Positions 16,576 through 26,098 of a stretch of DNA of 64,000 nucleotides are shown here, piece after piece. The stretch lies in assembly GCF_001457695.1 (NCBI RefSeq), contig NZ_LN831025.1, positions 434,001-498,000 on the forward strand, given 5' to 3'. The translations under genes were made by a program, and so were the position numbers. Below the pieces are notes generated by a model. The model made no database searches. It worked only from the letters and a program-made list of their open reading frames with translations, and was not told the DNA's origin. Each line of letters opens with the position of its first letter. Positions within the stretch are counted from its first letter, which is position 1. This stretch comes from Campylobacter jejuni. GTDB lineage: Bacteria; Campylobacterota; Campylobacteria; Campylobacterales; Campylobacteraceae.

Positions 16576-16586
16576 TAAAATATAAG
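16576..16586 (+). promoter_or_regulatory. Candidate -10 region for rpsL-rpsG-fusA
   Basis: TAAAATATAAG contains two overlapping -10-like hexamers (TAAAAT at 16576, TATAAG at 16581), just after the rpoC terminator and 54-64 nt before rpsL. No -35 box is visible. A promoter is needed here because a strong terminator lies upstream; the exact box is uncertain. Confidence 0.4.
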
Positions 16587-16639
16587 CAAAATTTAGATAT
16601 CATCCAAAGTTTATTACATTTTTAAAGAAAGGAATTATT

Positions 16640-17026
16640 GTGCCTACCATAAATCAATTGGTTAGAAAAGAGCGCAAAAAAGTTTTAGAAAAATCTAAAT
16701 CTCCAGCGCTTAAAAATTGTCCACAAAGAAGGGGAGTTTGCACTAGGGTTTATACTACAACACCTAAAAAACCAAACTCAGCGTTAAGAAAAGTTGCCAA
16801 AGTAAGACTTACTAGTGGCTTTGAAGTGATCAGCTATATCGGCGGTGAAGGTCATAACTTACAAGAACACAGCATTGTTTTAGTGCGTGGTGGTAGGGTA
16901 AAAGACTTACCAGGGGTTAAATATCACATCGTTCGTGGTGCTCTTGATACAGCAGGTGTTGCAAAAAGAACAGTTTCTCGTTCTAAATATGGTGCTAAAC
17001 GCCCTAAAGCAGGCGCTGCAAAATAA
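16640..17026 (+). CDS. rpsL: 30S ribosomal protein S12
   Basis: A 128-residue S12, the decoding-centre protein. The segment [12 protein letters not shown] carries Lys43 and the segment GGRVKDLPG carries Lys88, both wild type, so the known streptomycin-resistance changes are absent. The start is GTG at 16640 after AAAGGAATT. First gene of the str operon rpsL-rpsG-fusA. Confidence 0.98.
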   Translation: MPTINQLVRKERKKVLEKSKSPALKNCPQRRGVCTRVYTTTPKKPNSALRKVAKVRLTSGFEVISYIGGEGHNLQEHSIVLVRGGRVKDLPGVKYHIVRGALDTAGVAKRTVSRSKYGAKRPKAGAAK

Positions 17027-17039
17027 TCATTCATACAGA

Positions 17040-17056
17040 CAAATCCGTTAGATTTG
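17040..17056 (+). other. Hairpin between rpsL and rpsG
   Basis: CAAATC (17040-17045) pairs with GATTTG (17051-17056) around CGTTA, followed by ATTTTGTTTG. In E. coli the rpsL-rpsG gap is the S7 repressor site, so a control role is possible, but the stem is short and the assignment is inference. Confidence 0.35.
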
Positions 17057-17071
17057 ATTTTGTTTGAGTAA

Positions 17072-17566
<495 letters not shown>

Positions 17567-17578
17567 GAAGGAGTGTGT

Positions 17579-19654
17579 ATGTCAAGAAGTACTCCTTTAA
17601 AAAAAGTTAGAAATATCGGTATTGCTGCTCACATCGATGCGGGTAAAACGACTACATCTGAAAGAATTCTTTTCTTTACTGGTATGAGTCATAAAATCGG
17701 TGAAGTTCATGATGGTGCTGCAACTATGGACTGGATGGAACAAGAGAAAGAGCGTGGGATTACTATCACTTCTGCGGCTACAACTTGTTTTTGGAAAGAT
17801 CATCAAATCAATCTTATTGACACTCCAGGCCACGTGGATTTTACAATTGAAGTTGAAAGATCTATGCGTGTTCTTGATGGTGCTGTTGCGGTATTTTGTT
17901 CAGTGGGTGGGGTGCAGCCTCAAAGTGAAACAGTTTGGAGACAAGCAAATAAATATGGTGTTCCAAGAATAGTATTTGTAAATAAAATGGATAGAATCGG
18001 TGCAAATTTCTACAATGTAGAAGATCAAATTCGCAACCGTTTAAAAGCTAATCCAGTTCCACTTCAAATTCCAATTGGTGCTGAGGATAATTTTAAAGGC
18101 GTAATCGATCTTGTAACTATGAAAGCTTTAGTTTGGGAAGATGATACTAAGCCAACGGATTATGTAGAAAAAGAAATTCCAGCTGAACTTAAAGAAAAGG
18201 CAGAAGAATATCGCACAAAAATGATAGAAGCAGTTTCTGAAACTTCAGATGAGTTGATGGAAAAATATTTAGGCGGAGAAGAATTAAGCCTTGAAGAGAT
18301 TAAAACAGGGATTAAAGCAGGATGTTTAAGTCTTTCTATCGTTCCTATGCTTTGCGGTACAGCGTTTAAAAATAAAGGGGTTCAACCTTTGCTTGATGCT
18401 GTTGTGGCTTATTTACCAGCTCCTGATGAAGTGGCAAATATCAAGGGTGAATATGAAGATGGCACAGAAGTTTCTGTAAAATCAACTGATGATGGCGAGT
18501 TTGCAGGACTTGCATTTAAAATCATGACAGATCCATTTGTAGGACAACTTACTTTCGTGCGTGTTTATCGCGGTTGTTTAGAAAGCGGTTCTTATGCGTA
18601 TAACTCAACTAAAGATAAAAAAGAAAGAATTGGTCGTTTGTTAAAAATGCACTCTAACAAAAGAGAAGAGATTAAAGTGCTTTACGCAGGCGAAATTGGT
18701 GCTGTTGTAGGACTTAAAGATACTTTAACAGGGGATACTCTTGCAAGTGAAAAAGATAAGGTAATCCTTGAAAGAATGGATTTTCCAGATCCAGTTATTT
18801 CTGTTGCAGTTGAGCCAAAAACTAAAGCTGATCAAGAAAAAATGTCTATTGCTTTAAATAAATTAGCACAAGAAGATCCAAGTTTTAGAGTTTCTACAGA
18901 TGAAGAAAGTGGTCAAACTATCATTTCAGGTATGGGTGAGTTACACCTTGAAATTATCGTTGATAGAATGCTTCGTGAATTTAAAGTTGAAGCTGAAGTA
19001 GGTCAACCACAAGTTGCTTATCGCGAAACTATTAGAAAAACTGTTGAACAAGAATACAAATACGCTAAACAATCAGGTGGTCGTGGTCAGTATGGACATG
19101 TATTCTTACGCCTTGAACCACTTGAGCCAGGTAGTGGATATGAATTTGTTAATGATATCAAAGGTGGGGTAATTCCAAAAGAATACATTCCTGCAGTTGA
19201 TAAAGGTGTTCAAGAAGCATTACAAAATGGTGTTTTAGCAGGTTATCCTGTGGAAGATGTTAAAGTAACTGTTTATGATGGAAGTTATCACGAGGTGGAT
19301 TCATCTGAGATGGCGTTTAAACTTGCTGCTTCTATGGGCTTTAAAGAAGGTGCTAGAAAAGCAGGCGCTGTGATCTTAGAGCCTATGATGAAAGTTGAAG
19401 TAGAAACTCCTGAAGATTATATGGGTGATGTTATTGGAGATCTTAACAAACGCCGTGGTCAAGTAAATAGCATGGATGAGCGTGGTGGAAATAAAATCAT
19501 CACAGCATTTTGTCCTTTGGCTGAAATGTTTGGTTATTCTACTGATCTTAGAAGTCAAACTCAAGGTCGTGCGACTTATTCTATGGAATTTGATCACTAT
19601 GATGAAGTTCCTAAAAATGTTGCGGATGAAATCATCAAAAAAAGAAACGGTTAA
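17579..19654 (+). CDS. fusA: Elongation factor G
   Basis: A 691-residue translocation GTPase. G1 is [12 protein letters not shown] (about residues 17-28), the switch region [11 protein letters not shown]3 DTPGHVDF and G4 NKMDR; domains II-V follow, including RGQYGHVFL in domain IV. The start is placed at ATG 17579, 5 nt after AAGGAG; the in-frame GTG at 17573 lies on the ribosome-binding site and is rejected. Last protein gene of the str operon; a terminator hairpin follows. Confidence 0.98.
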
Positions 19655-19660
19655 ATTTTT

Positions 19661-19680
19661 AGCGGGATTTTTCCCGCTTT
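19661..19680 (+). terminator. Terminator after fusA
   Basis: AGCGGGA (19661-19667) pairs with TCCCGCT (19672-19678) around TTTT, followed by TT. It ends 5 nt before the first base of tRNA-Arg, so the usual T-run is almost absent and read-through into the tRNA is likely. Confidence 0.7.
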
Positions 19681-19682
19681 CT

Positions 19683-19759
19683 GTCCTCGTAGCTCAGCAG
19701 GATAGAGCGCAAAATTCCTAATTTTGAGGCCGTGAGTTCGAATCTCGCCGTGGACACCA
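19683..19759 (+). tRNA. tRNA-Arg (anticodon CCT)
   Basis: A 77-nt tRNA. The D-arm GCTC/GAGC, anticodon stem CAAAA/TTTTG, anticodon CCT at 19717-19719, T-arm GTGAG/CTCGC and encoded CCA are all present. The acceptor GTCCTCG/CGTGGAC has one T:T mismatch, at pair 5:68. It lies directly behind the fusA terminator with no visible promoter, so it may be matured from a read-through transcript. Confidence 0.95.
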
Positions 19760-19776
19760 TTTTATGAGGTGTTATT

Positions 19777-19926
19777 ATGATAAAAATTGCTTTTTTTATA
19801 ACTTTTGTAATTTCTTTTTTGACAGCACAAAGCCCAGTAAATTTTAAAGAAGATAATAATATAACAAAAGAACAAAATATATTTAAAGAACAACCTCCAA
19901 AACGCATTAAAATTCCAACGCATTAA
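19777..19926 (+). CDS. Small probable exported protein (49 aa)
   Basis: A short gene read directly from the DNA: ATG at 19777 behind TGAGGTG, stop TAA at 19924. The product starts MIKIAFFITFVISFLTAQS, a hydrophobic signal-like segment with a possible cleavage after TAQS, and continues as a short hydrophilic tail ending in KRIKIPTH. It lies 17 nt after tRNA-Arg and 5 nt before the methyltransferase gene. The position fits Cj0494, annotated as a putative exported protein as I recall. Function unknown. Confidence 0.65.
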   Translation: MIKIAFFITFVISFLTAQSPVNFKEDNNITKEQNIFKEQPPKRIKIPTH

Positions 19927-19931
19927 AATAT

Positions 19932-20633
19932 ATGTCAGATTTGATTACGCTAGCACAATTATCACAAGGGTATCGTTACAATAGTGATTCTTTAATTTTA
20001 GCTAATTTTATTTTAAAACAAGGAATTAAAGGCGCTGTTTTTGATGTAGGTGCGGGCTGTGGTATCATAGGTATTTTACTTAAAAAAAATATTGCAAATT
20101 TAAGTTTATCTTTGATTGATATTCAAAAAGAAAATATAGAATTGATTGAAAAAAATTTAAAATCCAACCAAATACAAGGTGATATTTTTTATGATGATTT
20201 CAATCAATTTCAAAGCATAAAAAAATTTGACTTCATAGTTTGCAATCCTCCATTTTATAGACAAGGAGCTTACAAGAGTGAAGATCAGCATAAAGCTATA
20301 AGTAAATTTCAGGAATTTTTACCCTTGCATAGCTTTTTAACTAAAGCAAATTCTATGCTTAAGCCAAATGGTACTTTGTATTTTTGCTATGAAGCTTTAG
20401 CTTTGGATGAAATTTGTTTTATTTTAAAAGATATGAAAATAAAAATAACAAAGCTTTGCTTTATACATACACATCAAAACAAAAAAGCAAGACTTGTTTT
20501 GATACAGGTAAAAAAAGGTTCAAAATCGCCTTGTGAGATTTTACCTCCTTTTTTTGTATATGAAAATGAAATTTTAAGCAAACAAATGCAAGAAATTCAC
20601 TTAAGATTTAGGTTAAAAAGTTATGATATTTGA
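19932..20633 (+). CDS. SAM-dependent methyltransferase, TrmN6/YfiC-like
   Basis: A 233-residue Rossmann-fold methyltransferase. The SAM-binding motif VFDVGAGCGIIGILL is near residue 35 and the NPPF motif (VCNPPFYRQGAY) near residue 105; NPP[YF] marks enzymes that methylate an exocyclic amino group, usually adenine N6. The closest family I recognise is the tRNA1(Val) adenine-37 N6-methyltransferase TrmN6. The substrate here is inference. Its 3' end overlaps the next gene by 11 nt. Equivalent to Cj0495. Confidence 0.8.
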   Translation: MSDLITLAQLSQGYRYNSDSLILANFILKQGIKGAVFDVGAGCGIIGILLKKNIANLSLSLIDIQKENIELIEKNLKSNQIQGDIFYDDFNQFQSIKKFDFIVCNPPFYRQGAYKSEDQHKAISKFQEFLPLHSFLTKANSMLKPNGTLYFCYEALALDEICFILKDMKIKITKLCFIHTHQNKKARLVLIQVKKGSKSPCEILPPFFVYENEILSKQMQEIHLRFRLKSYDI

Positions 20634-20997
20634 TAAAAATTTTTCTTATGCTTTTGATGAAAATGCTTGTGAGAAATGCGGTGGAAAGTGTTGCACTGGA
20701 GAAAGTGGCAATATTTTTGCGAGCAAGGAAGAATTAGAAGCATTAAGAAAGCATTTAAAATTAGAAAGCAAAGAATTTGCTGAAAAATACTTGAGAAAAG
20801 TGGGCTTTAAAATGAGTTTTAAGGAAGTCGAATTTGAAGATGGCTTTGCTTGCATCTTTTTTGATACTCAAAAAAGAAATTGCAGTATCTACGATTTTCG
20901 TCCAAAACAATGCAGAACTTTTCCATTTTGGGAATATTTTAAAACACATCAAAAGGAATTAGAAAAAGAATGTATAGGTATTTGCTATTTGTCTTAG
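20623..20997 (+). CDS. YkgJ-family cysteine-cluster protein
   Basis: A 124-residue protein with the metal-binding cysteine pattern of the YkgJ family: CEKCGGKCC near residue 13, then CIFF, NCSIYDFRPKQCRTFPFW in the second half and two more C-terminal cysteines. The family is thought to bind zinc or an iron-sulfur cluster; its role is not established. It overlaps the methyltransferase at its 5' end and the lipoprotein gene at its 3' end by 28 nt, so the three are co-translated. Equivalent to Cj0496. Confidence 0.8.
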   Translation: MIFDKNFSYAFDENACEKCGGKCCTGESGNIFASKEELEALRKHLKLESKEFAEKYLRKVGFKMSFKEVEFEDGFACIFFDTQKRNCSIYDFRPKQCRTFPFWEYFKTHQKELEKECIGICYLS

Positions 20998-22247
20998 CAG
21001 CCTTTTTTTTGGCAGCTTGTGGAAGTTTAAAAATCAATGTTGTTTATCCTGATTATACAAAATATAAAAGCAATGATTTTGATTTAAGGGTTATGAAGGC
21101 TTATAATTATGAGTATTATAAACAATACAAAGAAGCCAGAGATGAATTTTTAAGTCTTTATCAAGATTATAATAATACTAATTTTTTAGAAAATGCATTT
21201 TTACTTACTTTAGCAAACAATCTTGACAAGCAAGCAGAGTTAAATAATCTAGCAAAGCCTTATTTAAATCAAAATGACAATCTTAAGCGACTTAGTGCTC
21301 TTTATGCTTTAAATTCAAATGATATCAATAATGCTCAAAAACTTATGAAAGAGCTTTTAACAAAAAAGGATAGTGATCCTAGAAATTTAGAGCTTTACGG
21401 GGATATTTTGGTTAAAAAAAATGATTTAAAAAATGCTATAAAATATTATAGATCTGCTTATAATCAAGTTCAAAATGAAGAAATTTTATTTAAACTCATA
21501 GGAATTTATGCGATTTTAAATGATACTTTAAATATTAAAAATGTTTTAGAATTTTCAAGAAAAACCAATGGTTGCACTCTCAAAACTTGCGTCTTGCTTG
21601 CTAAAATTTATTTTGATGAAACAAATATCGAAGCTTTAAAAAGTATATATAAAGAGCTTTATCAACTTACCAAAAATAAAAGTTTTGCATTGGCTTTGGT
21701 TGAGCTTTTAAATTCTCAAGGCAAAACAGAAGAAGCTTTAAAAATTTCTTTGCAGTATGATTTAGATGATGATATTAAACTCGCTTTGTATCAGAATTTA
21801 AAACGCTTTGATGATGCTAAAAAAATGAGTTTAGCTCTTTATCATAAAACAAAAAATAAAGAATATCTTCTACGAGCGGCAGTTTTTGAATTTGAAGCTG
21901 CAAATGAAGCTAAAAAAATCACTCCAAAAGCAATTGATTCTGTAAAAGAAAAATTCGAACAAGCTATCGATAAAGATAGCAATGCTTTGTATTTAAACTA
22001 CTATGGATATTTGCTTATAGATTATGATTTAGATGTTAAAAAAGGCATAGAGCTTGTGAAACTTGCCTTAGAAAAAGATCCGCAGAATTTGTATTATTTA
22101 GATTCTTTAGCTTGGGGGTATTATAAACTAGACGATTGTAAGCAAGCATGGGAAATTTTAAAACAAACATTAGATGATAAAGAATTTGCAAATTCTGATG
22201 AGAGCAAAGCTCATATAAAAGCGATAAAGGCGTGTATAAAACCATGA
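20970..22247 (+). CDS. TPR-repeat lipoprotein
   Basis: A 425-residue protein with a lipoprotein signal: hydrophobic segment then LAAC with Cys17 as the lipidation site. The rest is alpha-helical and repetitive, with TPR-like units such as [20 protein letters not shown] and a C-terminal [25 protein letters not shown] lipoproteins commonly scaffold outer-membrane or cell-envelope complexes. The gene starts inside the previous one and overlaps trpC by 4 nt. Equivalent to Cj0497. No specific partner can be named. Confidence 0.82.
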   Translation: MYRYLLFVLAAFFLAACGSLKINVVYPDYTKYKSNDFDLRVMKAYNYEYYKQYKEARDEFLSLYQDYNNTNFLENAFLLTLANNLDKQAELNNLAKPYLNQNDNLKRLSALYALNSNDINNAQKLMKELLTKKDSDPRNLELYGDILVKKNDLKNAIKYYRSAYNQVQNEEILFKLIGIYAILNDTLNIKNVLEFSRKTNGCTLKTCVLLAKIYFDETNIEALKSIYKELYQLTKNKSFALALVELLNSQGKTEEALKISLQYDLDDDIKLALYQNLKRFDDAKKMSLALYHKTKNKEYLLRAAVFEFEAANEAKKITPKAIDSVKEKFEQAIDKDSNALYLNYYGYLLIDYDLDVKKGIELVKLALEKDPQNLYYLDSLAWGYYKLDDCKQAWEILKQTLDDKEFANSDESKAHIKAIKACIKP

Positions 22248-23020
22248 TATTGGATAAAATTTTTGAAAAAACAAAAGAAGATTTAAAAGAACGCAAACTA
22301 AAACTTCCTTATGATATGCTAGGGCGTTCTTTAGCTTCAAATCCTTTCTTTCCAAAAGATGTGATTAAGGCTTTAAAAAGAGTAGAAAAAGAAGTTAAAA
22401 TCATAGCAGAAGTAAAAAAAGCAAGTCCTAGCAAAGGGGTTATTAGAGAAGACTTTGATCCTTTGAGTATCGCTTTAAATTATGAGAAGAACAAAGCTGC
22501 GGCGATTTCTGTTTTGACTGAGCCACATTTTTTTAAAGGTTCTTTAGAATACTTAAGTCTTATACGCCGTTATACACAAATTCCTTTGCTTAGAAAAGAT
22601 TTTATCTTTGATGAGTATCAAATTTTAGAAGCTTTGGTTTATGGGGCGGATTTTGTATTGCTGATCGCTAAAATGCTAAGCATGAAAGAGCTTAAAAAAC
22701 TGCTTGAGTTTGCAAGACATTTAGGTCTTGAGGCTTTGGTTGAAATTCATGATACGGAGGATTTGAGCAAGGCTATTTTTGCAGGAGCGGATATCATTGG
22801 TATCAATCATCGTAATTTAGAGGATTTTACTATGGATATGAGTTTGTGCGAAAAACTTATCCCAAAAATCCCAAATTCAAAAATCATCATCGCAGAAAGT
22901 GGTTTAGAAAATAAAGAATTTTTAGGGTATTTGCAAAATTTAGGCGTTGATGCTTTTTTAATCGGCGAATATTTTATGCGTGAGGAAGATGAAGGAAAGG
23001 CTTTAAAAGCTTTGCTTTAA
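22244..23020 (+). CDS. trpC: Indole-3-glycerol-phosphate synthase
   Basis: A 258-residue TIM-barrel enzyme of tryptophan synthesis. It shows the family motifs [13 protein letters not shown] (catalytic lysines), [28 protein letters not shown] and [10 protein letters not shown], plus [10 protein letters not shown] near the end. The start is ATG 22244 within the ATGA overlap with the lipoprotein stop; an extension to GTG 22232 has no support. The other trp genes are not in this window, so trpC is separate from the trp operon, as in C. jejuni. Confidence 0.95.
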   Translation: MILDKIFEKTKEDLKERKLKLPYDMLGRSLASNPFFPKDVIKALKRVEKEVKIIAEVKKASPSKGVIREDFDPLSIALNYEKNKAAAISVLTEPHFFKGSLEYLSLIRRYTQIPLLRKDFIFDEYQILEALVYGADFVLLIAKMLSMKELKKLLEFARHLGLEALVEIHDTEDLSKAIFAGADIIGINHRNLEDFTMDMSLCEKLIPKIPNSKIIIAESGLENKEFLGYLQNLGVDAFLIGEYFMREEDEGKALKALL

Positions 23021-23029
23021 GGAGGGAAT

Positions 23030-23515
23030 ATGCAGTATTTGTATGCACCATGGCGGAGTGAGTATTTTGAAAAAGAAAAAAGCGTCTGTCCATTTTGTGA
23101 TTGTGCTAATAAGATCAAAAGCGATGAAGAATTAGGCGTGATTTTTAGAGCAAAGCATTGTTTTGGAGTGATGAACCGCTATCCTTATTCTGCTGGGCAT
23201 TTTATGGTGATTCCTTATGTACATGAAGAGCATATAGAAAATTTAAGCGATGAAATTTGGCAAGAAATAAGCCATTTTGTGCGTTTGGGGGTAAAAATTT
23301 TAAAAGAGCAAATCCATGCAAATGGGGTGAATATCGGTATGAATTTAAGCAAAGATGCGGGAGCTGGCATAGCTTTTCATTGTCATTATCATCTAGTGCC
23401 ACGCTGGGCAGGAGATACAAATTTTATCACAACCATAGGAGAAACTAGGGTTTGTGGCACTAATATCGAGCAAGTTTATCAAAAACTTGTTTTGGCTTTT
23501 AAAAATGCTCAGTGA
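23030..23515 (+). CDS. HIT-family nucleotide hydrolase or transferase
   Basis: A 161-residue HIT protein. The histidine triad is in GIAFHCHYHLVPRW (about residues 113-126), and an N-terminal CPFCD pair hints at a zinc site as in the Ap4A phosphorylase-like branch. Such enzymes cleave dinucleoside polyphosphates or AMP-linked substrates; the exact reaction is not clear. A strong AAGGAGGG precedes the ATG. It follows trpC by 9 nt and overlaps selU by 11 nt. Equivalent to Cj0499. Confidence 0.88.
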   Translation: MQYLYAPWRSEYFEKEKSVCPFCDCANKIKSDEELGVIFRAKHCFGVMNRYPYSAGHFMVIPYVHEEHIENLSDEIWQEISHFVRLGVKILKEQIHANGVNIGMNLSKDAGAGIAFHCHYHLVPRWAGDTNFITTIGETRVCGTNIEQVYQKLVLAFKNAQ

Positions 23516-24515
23516 AGTTGAATTTACAGAATTTCAAAAAGAAAATTTCTCTCTTTTAATCGATGTAAGAAGCCCTAGAGAATTTTTGCATTCTCATTTG
23601 ATAGGAGCTTTAAATTTTTATGCACTCAATGATGAAGAATATCAAGAAATAGGAATGATTTATAAGAAAAATCAAGCTTTAGCCAAGGCTAGGGGTGCGA
23701 GTTATATTTGTCAAAATACCGCTAAGCATATATTAGAAATCACCCAAAATTTTCGCATAGGAGAAAAGGTGGGGATTTATTGTTCTCGTGGGGGTTTGCG
23801 TTCAAAATCTATCGCAGTGATTTTAAGTGAGCTTGGCTTTAGAGTGGTGCGTTTAAAAGGTGGCTTTAAAGCTTATAGAACTTTTGTAACGCATTATTTT
23901 GAAAATGAAATAAATTTTGATTTTTTTACTCTTTGCGGCAATACAGGCTGTGGAAAAACAGAGCTTTTAGAACAACTCCCACAAGCTATAAATTTGGAAA
24001 AAATAGCAAATCATTTAGGCTCGTCTTTTGGTGATATTTTAGGAAAACAACCTACGCAAAAAGCTTTTGAAGCAGAACTTTTTCACAATATGCAAAATTT
24101 AGAAAATTTTGCTTTCATAGAAAGCGAAAGTCGCAAAATAGGGGATATCATCTTACCTTTGAAATTTTATGAAAAAATGCAAAAGGCTTTTAAAATTTAT
24201 TGTTTTTGTTCTTTGGAAAATCGCGTTAAAAGAATACAAAAAATTTATCAAGAAAAAATGACTCCTTTAAAATTTCAACAATGTGTGCAAAAAATCAGCC
24301 CTTATATCAGCTTAAATTTACGCCAAGATTTGCTTCAAGGTTATGAGAGAAAAGAATGGCAAAAGCTTATTGTTATGCTTTTGGAGTATTATGATAAAAC
24401 TTATAAAAAACCAGATAAGATTGATCTTGAGTTAAATACTGATGATATTTTAAAAGCTAAAGAAGAGCTTTTAGATCATTTTAAAGTGCAATTACTTTTT
24501 TTTAATATTAGATAA
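23505..24515 (+). CDS. selU: tRNA 2-selenouridine synthase SelU/MnmH
   Basis: A 336-residue two-domain protein. Residues 1-130 are a rhodanese domain with its catalytic Cys93 in IYCSRGGLRS; residues 145-152 (GNTGCGKT) are the Walker A of a C-terminal P-loop domain. This combination is specific to SelU, which swaps sulfur for selenium in the wobble 2-thiouridine of some tRNAs, using geranylated tRNA as intermediate. The start is ATG 23505, inside the HIT gene's end; an ORF extension to 23454 is rejected. It needs selenophosphate from SelD, encoded elsewhere. Equivalent to Cj0500. Confidence 0.9.
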   Translation: MLSEVEFTEFQKENFSLLIDVRSPREFLHSHLIGALNFYALNDEEYQEIGMIYKKNQALAKARGASYICQNTAKHILEITQNFRIGEKVGIYCSRGGLRSKSIAVILSELGFRVVRLKGGFKAYRTFVTHYFENEINFDFFTLCGNTGCGKTELLEQLPQAINLEKIANHLGSSFGDILGKQPTQKAFEAELFHNMQNLENFAFIESESRKIGDIILPLKFYEKMQKAFKIYCFCSLENRVKRIQKIYQEKMTPLKFQQCVQKISPYISLNLRQDLLQGYERKEWQKLIVMLLEYYDKTYKKPDKIDLELNTDDILKAKEELLDHFKVQLLFFNIR

Positions 24516-24747
24516 TTTTATTAAATAATCAAATTTTTTCTTCATCATCTTATAATAATCCTTTTTTATCTTTGTTGTTTTTTAGCTTGGCTCAAATTTT
24601 TATTTTAATGCTGGTAAATTTGAATTATAGAGAAGTAAAATATTTTTTTAAAATCCCTATTTATAGTAACTTAAGATAAAAAATAAACTTTGATAAAAAA
24701 ATATATAAAATATTTCTTAAATTTATATTTTTTTAAATCATTTTAAA

Positions 24748-24753
24748 TATAAT
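24748..24753 (+). promoter_or_regulatory. -10 box for amt
   Basis: A perfect TATAAT stands 37 nt before the amt start, at the end of a 275-nt very AT-rich gap (24516-24790) in which I see no gene, repeat or strong hairpin. No -35 box is visible. GAAAGGG (24778-24784) serves as the ribosome-binding site. Confidence 0.6.
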
Positions 24754-24790
24754 TATCTCGCAATTATATTTTGTAAGAAAGGGTAAATAA

Positions 24791-26026
24791 ATGAATGCGA
24801 TAAATTCAAGTTTTATTGTGTTGTGTACTTTGCTAGTTTTGCTTATGACTCCAGCTTTAGCAATGTTTTATTCGGGTATGGTAAGAAGTAAAAATACTCT
24901 CAATACCATAATGAATTGCTTTATTGTTTTTGGCGTCATTACTTTACAATGGGTAGTGCTTGGATTTAGCTTTTCTTTTGGTAAAGATGAAGGACTTGGG
25001 CTTGTAGGAAATTTCGAGAATTTTCTCTTAGAGGGTATTAGCGGATATAATGCTTCAGGTGTTCCAAATATTCTTTTTGTAATTTTTCAAATGATGTTTG
25101 CACTTATTGCATCTGCCATCATAACAGGCTCTTTGGTTGGAAGAATTAAACTGGGTGTTTTGGTGATATTTTTACTTTTTTGGAGTACTTTAGTTTATGA
25201 TGTGTTAGCACATATGATTTGGAGTAGCGAGGGGTTTTTGCTTAAAAGAGGAAGCCTTGATTTTGCTGGGGGTGGTGTTGTGCATATTAGCTCTGGGGTT
25301 GCTGGACTTGTAGGAGCTTTGATAGTGGGTGCTAGAAAAAGTGATGATGAGGATAAAAACGCGCATTCTATTCCTTATGCTTTCTTAGGTGCGATTTTGC
25401 TTTTTATAGGATGGTTGGGTTTTAATGCTGGAAGTGCTGGCGAAATGAATGATATTGCTATCAATGCTTTTATAGTAAGTATTATATCAGCAGCTTGTGG
25501 CTTTTTATCCTGGGTAGTGCTTGAGTGGCTCATCCATAAAAAACCGACTATTTTAGGTGGGCTTAGTGGGCTTGTAGCAGGGCTTGTAGGGATTACTCCA
25601 GCTTGCGGTTATGTAGATATTTATGCTTCTCTTGTTATAGGGGCTTTGTCTTCTGTATTTTGTTATTTTGGTTTGAGTTTTATTAAATACAAACTCAAAT
25701 GGGATGATTCTTTAGATGCTTTTTCTTTGCACGGAATCGGAGGTGTTTGGGGAGGAATCGCTACAGGGCTTTTTGCAAGTGCTAAAGTAAATCCTAATGT
25801 GATTGCCCAAAATGCACTTGGCGAGGGATTTTTTATCAGTGGAAGTTTAGAGCTTTTAAAAGAGCAAATTCTTGCTATTATGATTTGTATGATTTTTTCA
25901 GCTCTCATAAGCTTTATTATTTTTAAGATCATTTCTTGTTTTACAGACTTAAGAGTGAAAGAAGAAGTAGAACAAAAAGGCTTAGATGTGAGTTTGCACG
26001 GAGAAAAAGCTTATATTTTGGTTTAG
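24791..26026 (+). CDS. amt: Ammonium transporter, intact
   Basis: An uninterrupted 411-residue Amt with about 11 membrane helices. Conserved elements are MTPALAMFYSGMVRSKNTLN near the start, FAGGGVVHISSGVAGLVGAL with the first pore histidine, NAGSAGE, and FSLHGIGGVWGG with the second. No GlnB/GlnK gene is adjacent. From memory, the equivalent gene Cj0501 is a pseudogene in strain NCTC 11168, so this strain keeps a full-length version. Whether it is active cannot be read from sequence alone. Confidence 0.93.
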   Translation: MNAINSSFIVLCTLLVLLMTPALAMFYSGMVRSKNTLNTIMNCFIVFGVITLQWVVLGFSFSFGKDEGLGLVGNFENFLLEGISGYNASGVPNILFVIFQMMFALIASAIITGSLVGRIKLGVLVIFLLFWSTLVYDVLAHMIWSSEGFLLKRGSLDFAGGGVVHISSGVAGLVGALIVGARKSDDEDKNAHSIPYAFLGAILLFIGWLGFNAGSAGEMNDIAINAFIVSIISAACGFLSWVVLEWLIHKKPTILGGLSGLVAGLVGITPACGYVDIYASLVIGALSSVFCYFGLSFIKYKLKWDDSLDAFSLHGIGGVWGGIATGLFASAKVNPNVIAQNALGEGFFISGSLELLKEQILAIMICMIFSALISFIIFKIISCFTDLRVKEEVEQKGLDVSLHGEKAYILV

Positions 26027-26048
26027 TCAGCTAAATTTTTACCAAAAA
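26016..26048 (+). terminator. Bulged hairpin terminator at the end of amt
   Basis: TTTTGG-TTTAG (26016-26026) pairs with CTAAA (26031-26035) and CCAAAA (26042-26047) around the loop TCAG, with a bulge TTTTTA on the 3' side. The hairpin contains the amt stop codon. A further weak pair, CCTTGT/ACAAGG (26051-26056 and 26078-26083), could end hemH transcripts from the other strand. Confidence 0.45.
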
Positions 26049-26098
26049 GTCCTTGTTAATCTTTAAAAAAATGATAGACAAGGGTCTCAAATTCATTC

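Noticed and set aside
24516-24790. The 275-nt AT-rich gap before amt as a possible small RNA or decayed gene
   Set aside because: Apart from the amt promoter I found no stable hairpin, open frame or gene remnant that would support it.
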